Made by a program: the position numbers and the translations under genes
Part shown: one piece after another, positions 9,951 through 20,297 of the stretch
Layout: each line of letters starts with the position of its first letter
Numbering within the stretch: position 1 is the first letter of the stretch
DNA from: Ditylenchus dipsaci
Lineage: Eukaryota; Nematoda; Chromadorea; Rhabditida; Anguinidae
NCBI GenBank assembly: GCA_004194705.1
Contig: SADC01000905.1
Span: 558,001-622,000, forward strand
Length of the DNA: 64,000 nucleotides
Direction of reading: 5' to 3'
Notes under the pieces: generated by a model
Seen by the model: only the letters and a program-made list of their open reading frames with translations
Database searches by the model: none
Told to the model about the DNA's origin: nothing

Positions 9951-12591
9951 ATGTCACAAAAAGTATTTGTGGTTAGTTTTATTTTAACTTTCATATGTAA
10001 GTTAACTTTACTTTAAAAATTCAGGTGACTGGCGCAAACAAAGGTATTGGCTATGGAATTGTGAGAGGTCTGGCTGAAAAGTTGAGTGCTATTATATATT
10101 TGACTGGTAAGTTTTACTGATAACTAGGGTTGGGTAATTCTCCGGAGAAATACTTTCCGGGTAATTACCCGGGTAATTACCCGAAAAGCGGAGAAATACT
10201 ATTTGCTGATACGTAAACCATCTGGATGGTGCCTAAACCACCTGGATGGTGCCTAAACCACCTGAATGGTACCCAAACCACCGGTATTATACCTAAATCA
10301 CCTGAATAGTGCCCAAACCATCTGGATGTTACCCGAAACACCTGGATGGTACCCAAATCTTCTGGATAGTACCCAAACCATCTGAATATCACCCAAAACA
10401 TTTGGATGTTACCCAAATTACCTGGATGGCACCCAAACCCCTGGATAGTACCCGAACCATCTGGATATCACTCAAAACACCTGGATGATACCTAAACCAA
10501 AAAATTTCTGGCTGAGTAGGGTAGGTGGATTGGTAAATAGTTAATTCTAATAAAAAGTGAATGGTTAGTGGCGATTGTGATATTTGTCGACCACAATTGC
10601 CATAAAATTTTCTATGAAGAAAGCAATTATACTTGTAAAATAAAACATTTAAAAAATATCAGCATAAAAATAAAGAAGATATCGCAGAAAAATAAAATAA
10701 TGAAAAAATGTAGCAGCTGGGGGTCGAACCTTTGACATTAAAAAGGAAACCAGTAGTGTAAAGGAAAAGCATGGCTCAAGCGGGAAGTGATTCCTGCATA
10801 ATTAAAAAGTAAACATTGCCTCCCCGGCTTCGACTTTGACGCAATTCTAAAGCAAAAACAGAAAATTAGAACGCTTCATACTTTTATAAGAACCAACCTC
10901 CAAGTGTTTCCCCATTCTTTTCGCATCTGACTTTAATCAGCATTGCAGAACTTGCACAAACCGACCACTGTTAGATTCCTATTTGCATTTCTTTCTTCAA
11001 CTCGATTGTAGTAATTCCAACACCAGGAAAAGGGCTTGAATTTGGACATCTAGAATTTCCATCTATAATACGAATAGAGCAGCAGAAAAAAACAGTTTTC
11101 AGAATAAAATATCGAAGGTCAACTGCAATAAATACTAAAAATAGTATTTCTCCGATTTTTCTTTGCGGAGAAATACTTAGAATTTCTCCGGGTAATTACC
11201 CGGGTAATCACCCATCACTCAACCCTACTGATAACCTAGCTGTAATGGGAATTAATAACTATGGTATTTGTCTTAGCCCGCAACGTCTCACTAGGTCAAG
11301 ATGCTTTGAAAAAGGTGAATGCGGAGCTTGGAGACAAGAATCAGTCGGACATTCGTTTCCACCAGCTGGATATTACCGATGACAATAGTTGCAAGTCTTT
11401 TGCAGATTATTTGAAAAAGGAGCATGATGGAATAGATGTTCTAATAAATAATGCTGGATTTGCATTTAAAGTTCTATTTAAAGTATTTTGAAAGAAAATT
11501 GTTTGTTTTGCATTTAAGGGAGACGCTACTGAATCAGCTTTTGAGCAAGCAGATGTGACTATTGGCATCAACTATTATGGCACAAAGACTGTCTCTAAGC
11601 ATCTTGTTCCGTTGATTCGAAGTGGTGGACGGTAAAACTGTCTTCTTATAGCGGTATTGACAAAAAGACGCCTTTTAGAGTGGTGAATGTGTGTAGTCGA
11701 GCCGGTATAATGACTAATTTATACAGTGATGAGCATATAAACAAGTTCAAGAGCTTCAACTACACGGAAGCTGACATTGACAATTTCGTTGAGCAATACA
11801 AAAAGTTAGTTTATTTAATGAAAAAGATATTTGACATCTAAAGAAAATTATAAAATTTAATGAAAAGCCATCAAACAGTGATTAAAAATCAATTTATTTT
11901 GCTGACTCTGGTTCTTTGCGGTATATGCTTTTTGAGTAAGCTTGTAGATTTGTTTCACATAGACATTTGTATTCTACAAATGTCTTATACTAAAAATCGT
12001 TTTTTGAAGTAGTGCTTAACCATTCCAAAAAGTCTAAAAAAGTAGTTCAAAAAACTCACTAACTAAGTAAAATAAAAAAGAGGCCCGCTTTGTAAAATAA
12101 GTTTTTGCTTAAAAGTTTTGGTGTGTGAGATATAAGGGATTGCAAAATTTGAAAAATTCCTGCAACGCATGTAAAATCAGTTTAATCTTTTTATTACTAT
12201 CTCTACGAGCTTTATTGGTAGAAAAGTTTTTTATAAAATTGTATTGAAGGGCCGCTAAAGAAGACAACCGCAAGGAAAAAGGATTTCCAGAATCTGCTTA
12301 TCGAGTATCCAAAGCTGCTGAAATCGCTTTTTCGCTACTGCAAAGTGCTCAACTCAGCTCTAAAAACATCATTGTTAATGCTGTAATTTATTTTGCTTCA
12401 AAGATTTTCATATATTTCACTCAATTTATACTTTTTAGTGCTGCCCTGGTTATGTTGACACAGATATGACCTCGCATAAAGGGCCCTTGACTATTGCTGA
12501 AGGAGCAGATACAGAAATTTACCTCGCTACGGATCCAAACGCTCCAAATGGGAAGTTTGTTGCAGAGCGAGAAATCAAAGAATGGCTGTGA
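9951..12591 (+). CDS. CBR1-like: Carbonyl reductase [NADPH]-like short-chain dehydrogenase
   Basis: Seven exons: 9951-9971, 10025-10106, 11277-11470, 11519-11631, 11679-11804, 12250-12382 and 12439-12591, giving 273 residues with no break; CBR1 of vertebrates is 277. All introns are GT..AG. Visible are the cofactor motif TGANKGIG (residues 9-16), NNAG (92-95), a catalytic Ser in VCSRAG (143), YRVSK (Tyr196, Lys200) and CCPGYVDTDM. The classical SDR1C family reduces carbonyl compounds with NADPH in the cytosol; the substrate here cannot be told. Exon 1 is only 21 bp. Intron 2 carries a hAT element 18 bp after the donor. AATAAA lies about 20 bp past the stop. It converges on the THAP-like gene at 13.1 kb. 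Confidence 0.93.
10125..11227. mobile_element. hAT-like element in carbonyl reductase intron 2
   Basis: The ends are TAGGGTTGGGTAAT and ACCCATCACTCAACCCTA, flanked by a perfect 8-bp duplication CTGATAAC (10117-10124 and 11228-11235). GGGTAATTACCCGGGTAAT and GGAGAAATACT blocks are repeated inside both ends. It carries a 20-bp tandem array but no transposase. A half-tRNA-like T-arm (GGTTCGACCCCCAGCTGC, minus strand) lies near 10740. Confidence 0.9.
10206..10498. repeat. Tandem array, 20-bp unit, about 14 copies
   Basis: The unit is close to AAACCACCTGGATGGTACCC. Units differ by 2-6 changes but keep 20-bp spacing, apart from one 19-bp unit. Because 20 is not a multiple of 3, the minus-strand frame across it is repetitive and not taken as a gene. 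Confidence 0.9.
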
Positions 12592-12776
12592 ATCTCTATT
12601 GTCTACTAAACAAATAAATTTATTTTTAGTTTTCGATATATAAGTGTTTTGCTTAGTGTTTTCATGAACTTTTTTGAAATACAAGTTTCAGTTAAATTGA
12701 ACTTTGGTCTAAGTCATATCGAAATTGCCATAGTAGACTATTCAAAGCTCTTCAGTTTGGCCTTTTTTCTATCCAG

Positions 12777-12946
12777 CATACATCAGAACCAGTAAAGATT
12801 TACAGAAGATTCGATTATTTGGAGCAACTGCAGATCTGAAGACCGGAGAAGGAAGGATTATTTCAGTGCCCACTATTCTCGATCCAGCAAACCAAATCTT
12901 ATCTTTATGCTGTGCCGTGTCTTTGCCGTGCCCCAAACACCTATGA
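12777..12946 (+). CDS. Possible orphan terminal exon
   Basis: A good acceptor (TTTTTTCTATCCAG) is followed by 56 open codons and a stop at 12944-12946; the frame opens YIRTSKDLQKIRLF and continues TADLKTGEGRIISVP. The composition looks like real protein, and the frame lies 186 bp past the carbonyl reductase stop. I do not recognise the family. It could be an alternative last exon, the relic of another gene, or chance. Confidence 0.25.
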
Positions 12947-13080
12947 GTGTTTACCTATCAGCACAAATAAGAAATTTTTTATTCATGAAGACCAGATAAA
13001 AATATAAGCCAAAGAAACAGCATAAAAAACATTTTTTTACTGCTAATTGATCAACGAGTTGTTTGGCCATATCCATCATT

Positions 13081-16072
13081 TTAAGCCTCTTGTTGGCCCA
13101 TGCTAGCCTCACTCAACAGCTCATCCAGCAATTCATTGGATGCTTGCACTTCTGCACTCTTTTCCAGCATGTCCTCTTCCTCCCCATCAGCCACTTCTCC
13201 TGTTTCGCCCTCAGTTCCACCATCAATAGCTGTTGCATTAGAAGAGGCAAACAGGGACTGGACGATGTCCATGGCTGAATCAGCACCTTCTCTGACCACC
13301 ACATTAGCTGTGATACCCCTCCTCCTCCACGGTTGGGGTTGCGGTCCATTTTCACCTGGAGAAAGAAAATAATTAATTTTGTGATTGACTCACTAATAAC
13401 CTACCCTCTTGGCTGTAGCTTCGAAAAAGGAGCTTGGCTGACCATCCGAATCACTGTCCAGTCCAATGACATTGCCTTGGTCTCCGAACATTTCTAAATA
13501 TCATTGATCATTTTACATTGAAATAAAGTCTGCTACGATATCATCAGACTGACGAGGAACCCGCCAATTATTATTTGGCTGTATAATACTTACTTTCAGC
13601 ATAACTCTTCAGAATCTGCATGGTCTTTAGAGGCAAGTCATTGTGAAGGGCATATCGTTTGCCATGGCCTTCTCCATGAGACTCAAGCACGTGCTAAATA
13701 CAAAAATTTGTATATTTTGGTTTATATAGGGTAGTATACAGAGTTCCAGAAATAAAACCGACCTGTTGAACAGCCTGAAATTTTCATAATTAATATTTAT
13801 GATTTTTGTTTACCGTGTTTCTTCTGATATCAAACCCATACCTTACTTCAAGTGTTATAAAACTTCTGTTTTATAAATTTTTTGAACTCTGTTAAAAGTG
13901 CCTGATGAAATTTTTGAAAATCTGATAGACACTTATAACGGCAACCAGACATTTTCTAATATTTTTAGAAAATGTCGCGCGACAAATTCTAAAAATATTA
14001 GAAAATGTCTGGTTGCCACTTATAACACAGCTCAAAAAGTTTATAAAATAGAAGTATTAGCCGCTCTGAGGCTATTAGATAGTTAATAATGCGTCAATGT
14101 TGATAATTCTTACAGTTAATTTCATTGGACTGAGAAGTAAATCTTATAGTTGTTATTACCTTTTCACTCAAGTAGAATATATGGACATCACACACCAAAC
14201 ATTTGTAGTACTCCTCACTCAGATCATCATGGCTGTATAGATGGTCAGCCAGTAACACCTTGTTCTCAAAGGCTGCAAAACATACTTTGCACACTGTTGA
14301 CTCATTTCTGATAGATGTTGGGTAGTCTGAAAGAGGTAGAATAGTGCTTGAGAAACATGAATTACATTTCATTCTAGTTAAATACCGTATTTACTGTATT
14401 AAGTCCCCATGGGGAGTTATTTTTCAACCCTTAAAAATCAGAAAAAATTATTTCGGTTTTGATATTTTTGGGTGCTCAACCAAAATTTAAAAAGTGGAAT
14501 CAGGTAAACTCGCGGCAACTAAGAAAATGCAAAAAACAGATTTGCGAAATGTTCGCTCTAGGCTGAGATATAAGGTCCGTAGGGTGGGACTTATTAGAGG
14601 GTGGGGAGTTATTAGAGGGTGGGGAGTTAATACAGTAAATACGGTACAGACATTTCAACTAATAATTTTCACAGTTAACTGTGCAGCTAGCATAGCAAAA
14701 AGGTTCGTTGCCGAAATCACAACCCCAAATTTTCGGGTTGCTTAACTTTTACTGGTTTCCATTAAAAATACACCCACAATTAAATCCGTACTAAAAAGTT
14801 GTAACTCACAAATTTTGATGCCATTGTAAAGGAGAAAGGCTGGTGTTTCCTTTGCTCCTCCCTCCTTCTTCTTTTTTCATCTAACAACTTATTGGTGTAC
14901 TCCACACGATGCGCTTTCTTGGTTAGGCGTCTGTGTTCACTTAGCGCCTTCCTCCTCATCTCCTCACTCAGGGCTTGCTGCCTCTCCTTATACTGTTCTC
15001 TGCTAATAGGTGGAGCTACTGCTGCAGGGCCTGATGCTGATACAGAGCATGATGCATTAGTTTTGGCCTGTAAATTAGTTTTTGGGACCATAAAATATTA
15101 TTTTAATGGATACCATAACAAATTCAGTGACCATCTCCATTAGCTGGGTGAATTTGTTCTCGATGTTGCATATTTTCTCGCCGATCTGGGTAACTTGGGA
15201 TAGACAATAGACCTCATCTTCGGCATGGTAATGCGGCTCGTAGAATCGCTAAAATTGGACGATTAACATTAGAAAATTAAATGTATAAAGATTAGCTGTA
15301 TCCAGTTTATATATTTGAAGTTAACTGTAGATATAGTTAACTATTACTAGTTAACTATTCAAATTTAAAGTCGGTCAACTTGAGCTTATCTATTTTTCAT
15401 ACTATTTGAGTGCATAGCACGGCTACCTGAGATATCCGGCTCTGTTTGACATTCAATCTTTGTAAAGCGATATCCAAAATTTGGTCGAAATTTCTTAAAG
15501 TATCTGTCTAAAAAAGGTATTGAAAGTGTCATATATTTTCTTCTTGGATATCCTGCATATTTTTATTTTATAAATTTAGACGCAGCCATTTAGAGCAATA
15601 TAATAATTAACTGTAGTCATAACTTCATCTATAATTAGATTTCCAAAAAGTTTCCCGAACTTAATTTAATATTCTTTTTATATTAAATTTTATATTCTTA
15701 TTGGCGTTATTCCCACAAATTTGTTTAAATTACATCATCATTCTCTTCAACTTCCTGCCCTTGTCCACCAAAATTCTTGTACTTCTGAGCATTGTCTCTA
15801 GCATTGGATGTAGGATAATGTTTCTGTGTTGCCGTCACCTCATCCAAATTCTCTTCGTCGGCAGGCATAGGCACTGCGCCGCGCTGAATACCCACTATAT
15901 TTCCAGAACTGTCATGAAGCAGGTCTCTGGGATGGAAGTGCTCAAAACAGACAATTGGTCGAGGATTGCTGTAGTCAATAGGGCGTTTAGTCATTCTCCA
16001 TCTCCGACCAGTCAAAGTCATCCTCACTCCTTTGTCTCGACCCATGGGTCGGTGGCAAATAGGGCAAACCAT
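13081..16072 (-). CDS. THAP-like plus C2H2 zinc-finger protein (module 3)
   Basis: Seven exons on the minus strand: 16072-15734, 15248-15132, 15067-about 14806, 14326-14160, 13693-13594, 13493-13405 and 13355-13081, about 449 residues. The N-terminus has a THAP-like C2CH finger: CPIC, about 37 residues, then CFEHF and GAVPMP, as in THAP domains (C-x2-C ... C-x2-H, then AVP). A basic coiled segment follows (REQYKERQQ, EKRRRREEQ), then a C2H2 finger (CKVCFAAF...HLYSH) and an acidic, Ala-rich tail ending SMGQQEA. THAP domains bind DNA, so a nuclear regulator is inferred. In the last exon the tail frame needs one more G in a GGGG run. The intron-3 donor is uncertain. Confidence 0.75.
13940..14017. 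mobile_element. 78-bp hairpin element with 9-bp target duplication
   Basis: GGCAACCAGACATTTTCTAA is mirrored by the complement at the right end, leaving almost no spacer (GTCGCGCGAC at the centre). The perfect 9-bp duplication ACTTATAAC flanks it (13931-13939 and 14018-14026). Nine bp suggests a Mutator-like mobiliser. It lies in an intron of module 3; a related hairpin is nested at 44397-44515. Confidence 0.85.
14395..14644. mobile_element. CCGTA-family MITE, 250 bp
   Basis: TA-CCGTATTTACTGTATTAAG ... TTAATACAGTAAATACGG-TA. The body (CCATGGGGAGTTATTTTTCA, then GGCTGAGATATAAGGTCCGT) is nearly identical to 41376-41634, and the inner phrase GGGGAGTTATTAGAGG is repeated in tandem. The identity implies recent movement. 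Confidence 0.9.
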
Positions 16073-16356
16073 GTTTATTTAAGTGAAATTTAATTAGCAG
16101 AAACGAAAATGAAGTTGTGTTGAATTGAAAATGGCTGCCAATATTTAAAACCAAAAAATGCACCGAATGGGCTTGTGAAATGAGTGTCAAATTAGTGAGG
16201 CGCCAATTTGAATCTGGGATTTCGAGCAGATGTGCAGATTATATTAGAATTTGTGGAAATTCTCGAGAAAAAATGTTTATACTGCGTTAACTGCATATTT
16301 GTTATGTTAACTATATCCATTGTCAATTATGCTGATAATAAATAAGTAAGCCTTAT

Positions 16357-18126
16357 TTAATTATAATTTTTTTGCATTAAAAACTGATGTATATTTGTTT
16401 GCACAATTTGTGTGTATATATCTACAGTGAAAAATTCGAGTACCGTGTTGGTGACTTCGTTGAGTTCACAAGTAGATTGTTTGCCTGGAGGTGGATCCAG
16501 ATTGACTTGCTTGAAAGTTTTGATGACTGATCCACAAAGACCTTGTTGCAGCACTGAACAAATATAGATCTTATAAGTTATAAAATATCAATAATGCAAG
16601 CCATTTTTTAGATAAAGGCTTGTAAATCCCAAATTGTAGTGATGAAATTAAATAAAGTTGGTCAGATCCTCTGTGAGTTCGAATCCGCTCGGGGTCGAGC
16701 CATTTTTTACACCAAATATTTAGAAACATTTACAATACAGTCAAGTCTCGATTTGACATACACCTTGGGGACTAACCCGAAGAGTATTTTAAATTGAAGT
16801 GTACGTTAACTCGAGAGCTCTCGCACCTAAAATTTGGTCATTGTATATTGAACCGATCATTATATATTGATTCTATCTGACTATTCGAGGTATTCATCAA
16901 TATCTCAAGCCAAAACCCACTCTGATTTAGACTTCTATCCTACTTCCACAAAAAATCACGCTCTGATACATCTCTGAATATGTTCTATCTGACTATTTGC
17001 TATCTAAAAATATATCCTGTCTTTAGAATTAGGACCTGTGACCTCAAAAACCTCAGGGGACCTCATGTTCCCTGTACTGACAACAACAAATTTGAATTTT
17101 TCCGTATTGTATCATACAATTTTTTTTTTTAAATAGGGAGTGAGTTTGTCGGCCGGCATCGACCTGCACTGTAATCCAGTGTACAAATCCAGTGTATGTT
17201 AAAAAAAGCGTATGTTAAATCGAGAGTCAATTTGCCTAAATTTAAAGCTGATAAATCAAGTCTTGTTCAGCTGTATGTTAAATCGAGACTTGACTGTATG
17301 TGAAACCTCCAATTACCAACCTTTTTTTCTTTTCTCCGCATTTTCAGCTATTTTTTGCATGGATGCAGCCCTGTCCTAAAGTTAAAAATATCAGTCAACC
17401 ACCCCTTTCAACCCAAAAAGGGGCATGCCCCTGCCCGACACGTAGAAAAGGGACCAGCACTTTTTTTCTTTCTGGATCAAGTTTTACATGCGTTCTCATC
17501 CAGATTTTTTAAATTTTCTGTCTAGTTTTTAAAATTAGTATAGGGTCATCGATAGCAGATTTGACACAAAACGAGTGAAAATGCAATGATTCAAAAAAAT
17601 TTGCTGGTCCCGCCTTAACTTTTTGAAACGCACGGGCATGCCTCTTCAAGTCCTCTCACCTCTTCATTTTCCTCCTGATTTTCTGAAGGAAGACTGGAGT
17701 CCTTTCTCTTGCGACTGATACCTTCACTAGGTTGCCGATTCTCCAGCTGCTGTCTTCTCTCCATGGCTATAGTCTTGGGGATGCTTTCGAGGGTTGCTTT
17801 GGGATCTCGTTGGGTAGAGTTCTGCAAAGACGGGCGTATAGAATAAATCAGTTTTATAAACACTTACAAACACAGGTGCCACCCCCTGTTTGATATTGCA
17901 AGGCACTCCCTGACTATCAAACACCAAGTCATCGAGTCGAAAATGGGCAAAACAGATCATGCCAGCTTTGGGCAAGTACCTGAAAACACTTGCTGAATAA
18001 GAGTTATGGCCTCAGACCGTACCCATGTAAGTGAAGTCCTTCTCTCCAGATGGAGCGATAATAGGAATTCTGAGGGATACTTACTCCATTAGAGATCACT
18101 TTCGAGCACAGGAAGCACTGTGACAT
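16357..18126 (-). CDS. THAP-like zinc-finger protein (module 2), left copy
   Basis: Exons on the minus strand: 18126-18023, 17979-17868, 17821-17660, 17375-17321 and 16553-16357, 209 residues if it starts at the ATG at 18126 and stops at 16357. The N-terminus is a THAP-like finger (CFLC, then about 40 residues, CFAHFRLDDLVFD, GVAPVF). It continues with a basic nuclear-localisation-like patch (SRKRKDSS), a short charged segment and QVNLDPPPGK. The ATG lies 62 bp after the stop of module 1, just behind a TTTCTAG acceptor, which fits either a nematode trans-spliced operon or cis-splicing from module 1 (donor A|GTTAGT at 18193). The 3' end could also splice at ACG|GTACTC. A second copy lies at 62197-63978. 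Confidence 0.7.
16738..17296. mobile_element. Tigger/pogo-like MITE, 559 bp, absent from right arm
   Basis: TA-CAGTCAAGTCTCGATTTGAC ... TAAATCGAGACTTGACTG-TA. It sits in the module 2 intron between exons 17321 and 16553. The matching intron of the right copy (63597-63817) continues across the site without it, so the insertion is younger than the duplication. Confidence 0.9.
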
Positions 18127-18187
18127 GTTGCTATCTAGAAATGAAGCAAGAATATTTTACAAATATTATTCCGACAGAAAAATTAGA

Positions 18188-20297
18188 CTAACTGAGTACA
18201 AGACCTCCATCTTGTCTACTGAATGCAGTAGTAGCAGGACTGGGCAAGAAGTAATTACTAGGTCTGCCCAACTTCAATGATCTGCCTTGAGGTCCAACAG
18301 GTGGTTGGCCATTGAGCAATGGAGTCATGGGTTGGACATTGTTGTGGCGCATACCCTTGAACTTGGCTGCTTTGATGGCTTCCAACCTCTGAGCTTCTAA
18401 AGCCTGTTGTTTTCTTTGCTCTCTTGCCTTCTGCTTGGATGATGCTCTAGATGTGTTGGGAGTGTATTCTCTGCAAGAAATAATAATCTTGATGGTTATG
18501 TACAATAAAAATATTCTTGATTTAAAAAAATTGTAGATGAGATTCCCAGTAGGAGCTTTATTTTTTGAATGAAAATCCCGAAAATATACAACTAACTTGT
18601 CATCTTCAGTTTTGATCCCTTCTTCTTCCTCCTCATCTTCGTCACTTATATCATCATCATCCTCCTGGTCAACTGCTCGAGATTGTGACCAGGCTAGACG
18701 GGCACTAGCCAATTTGTTCACCTTCTGCTCAAACTTGGGATTGAGAAGTGCCTTGGATAGCTGGAATGGGTTGTCGTGAAGCAGGCAAAAAACACAGTTA
18801 AAAATATCATATAAATTAGGTTAGTATTAAAATAAATGCCAAGGCTCGATTTCATCTAGGATACATATTAAAGAACAACAAAGTGAACTTTTAGAATAAT
18901 TTTGGTAGAGGAACACACTGCGATATGAAATAAAATAATTCAAAAGCAAAAGCAGGGATACCAATTTATTTAGGGTACGCAACGTTTCGTCCTCGGGCCG
19001 TTTCGTCCTCAGTCTTTATTATTGGGTTGTCGGGAAATTATCCAGCGTTTCTTTAAATCTGTTTGTAAATAAAAAAAAATATTTTTAAATAAAAGATAAG
19101 TAATCAAAATGACTAATCAGACACACATTCAAATTAAATCAAAAGAAAAGCAACCTTTCCCAATTTGTGCAAGTGGTCAGCTATGGTCGAGTGGTGGACT
19201 CCAAATCTGTCAGCCAACATCCTGGTTGTTTGGCTCTCGTTCTCTTCCGATGCAGCCAATAATTGATCATCATCGACTCCTGGCTTTCGACCACGGCCTG
19301 GCTTGTCCTCGACAGCCATATTTCCAGCTTTAAATTTTGCAAAGCACTCGCGTACAGTGCTTTCGCCAACTACACCTTCTCTATAAGTTTCGACAATATC
19401 GCGGTAGGACTTGGCAGCAGACCATTCTTTGTCATAATGTTTTTGCAAGATGTGGCGAAGCTTAGTGTGGTCAGGAATACGCATCTTGGATATCTAATGA
19501 ACTAATGAAAATGATTACAAAAGAGAAAAGCAAAAGACGGTGCCAAATAAACATCATTCGACTGCAAATTTAAAACACTGGATAATTTACCGACAACCCA
19601 ATATCTCACATTAACTAAAATAATTGTTCCGCCCCTAAAAAAACTCACGCCCAAACACCTTTATGTGAATTTTTTTTCACCTAAATGCACTCAATCGAAT
19701 AGATAGGTGGTTAAGTTTAGTTATTTATGCGGTAGGCTCCAGTCAACGAAACTATGACTAAATCCCATCTTTCAAGGTATCTGGATACTTGTTTGAGTGG
19801 ATTTTTTCTTGCGCAAAAAACCAATTTTTGGTTATAATTAGACAAGGACGAGGCTGAAGACGAAGCGGCCGAAGACAAAACATCCTGAGGACGAAACGTC
19901 CGTGTCCCACTTATTTACCAATCCAATATGAGAGAGAACATTGCGCTAGAAGAACAATGGAAGAATATTTGATTAAAATTATTGAAACAGTTAAGTTGAT
20001 TTTTGGTGAATTAGAAAACAGGTACCCGAATAGGAGCCACTTGACAATGACGCAACTTCTTCTCGCCATTCACCTCCAACACATCTGCAGGATCGAAGTG
20101 TTCAAAGCAGAGGAAACATCTGAAAAAATAGCACCTTTATAGTTCGTCCGGAAATGTCCATCCCCCTACTTGTGAGCTATAAACTCGGTGTATTTGGTGA
20201 GGCACAGGTGATCCAGGAATTGTTGTCTTCTCAAGGGATTGACAGGTAGGGAGGCACCACGCACTATAGACTTACCACATGCTATACAGCAACGCAT
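18188..20297 (-). CDS. THAP-like zinc-finger protein (module 1), left copy
   Basis: Four exons on the minus strand: 20297-20170, 20119-20026, 18760-18597 and 18470-18188, 222 residues, frame unbroken. The N-terminus is MRCCIACGKS..., a THAP-like C2CH finger finished in exon 2 by CFLCFEHFDPADV and QVAPIRVP. Exon 3 codes for LASARLAWSQS and then a strongly acidic run (DEDEEEEE). Exon 4 has an Arg/Gln coiled segment (KQKAREQRKQQALEAQ) and ends DGGLVLS. The family is DNA-binding and nuclear; nematode relatives include chromatin and cell-cycle regulators. No ortholog is assigned. A frame-broken copy is on the other arm. Confidence 0.78.
19022..19601 (-). mobile_element. Miniature mariner coding only an HTH domain
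   Basis: The inverted ends are TTGGGTTGTCGG(G/T)AAATTATCC, flanked by TA. At 580 bp it is less than half of a full mariner, and it has no DDE catalytic domain. It has one intact ORF. Confidence 0.88.
19134..19484 (-). CDS. Mariner-type helix-turn-helix protein, no catalytic domain
   Basis: An intact 116-codon frame begins MRIPDHTKLRHILQKHYD and matches the paired-like N-terminal domain of mariner transposases: first HTH (KSYRDI ... STVRECFAKFKAG), the GRGRK linker, then ENESQTTRMLADRFGVHHST and HLHKLGK. In full transposases this is followed by a WVPHEL-type segment and the DD(D/E) domain. Here the frame ends six residues after LGK, close to the element end. A protein of this kind could bind mariner ends without cutting; that is inference. 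It is nested in an intron of module 1, on the same strand. Confidence 0.85.
   Translation of the reverse strand: MRIPDHTKLRHILQKHYDKEWSAAKSYRDIVETYREGVVGESTVRECFAKFKAGNMAVEDKPGRGRKPGVDDDQLLAASEENESQTTRMLADRFGVHHSTIADHLHKLGKVAFLLI

Larger units (their letters stand above)
18973..19908. mobile_element. Mutator-like element with tandem-repeat ends, split by mariner
   Basis: The ends GGGTACGCAACGTTTCGTCC and GGACGAAACGTCCGTGTCCC are flanked by 9-bp near-identical duplications (ATTTATTTA at 18964-18972, ACTTATTTA at 19909-19917). Inside both ends CGTTTCGTCCTC is repeated in tandem. A 580-bp mariner derivative is nested in it. The host is the intron between exons 2 and 3 of module 1. Confidence 0.8.

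Noticed and set aside
10177..10416. 79-codon repetitive frame on the minus strand
   Set aside because: It is a by-product of the 20-bp tandem array; units are not a multiple of three.
10735..10752. tRNA T-arm-like GGTTCGACCCCCAGCTGC (minus strand)
   Set aside because: No matching A box, anticodon arm or acceptor stem on the same strand; at most a SINE tail inside the hAT element.
15701..16093. 130-codon plus-strand frame over module 3
   Set aside because: Antisense shadow of the THAP-like exon, which has a recognisable zinc-finger pattern and splice sites on the minus strand.
16672..16705. B-box-like GTTCGAATCC on the plus strand
   Set aside because: No cloverleaf can be folded with upstream sequence.
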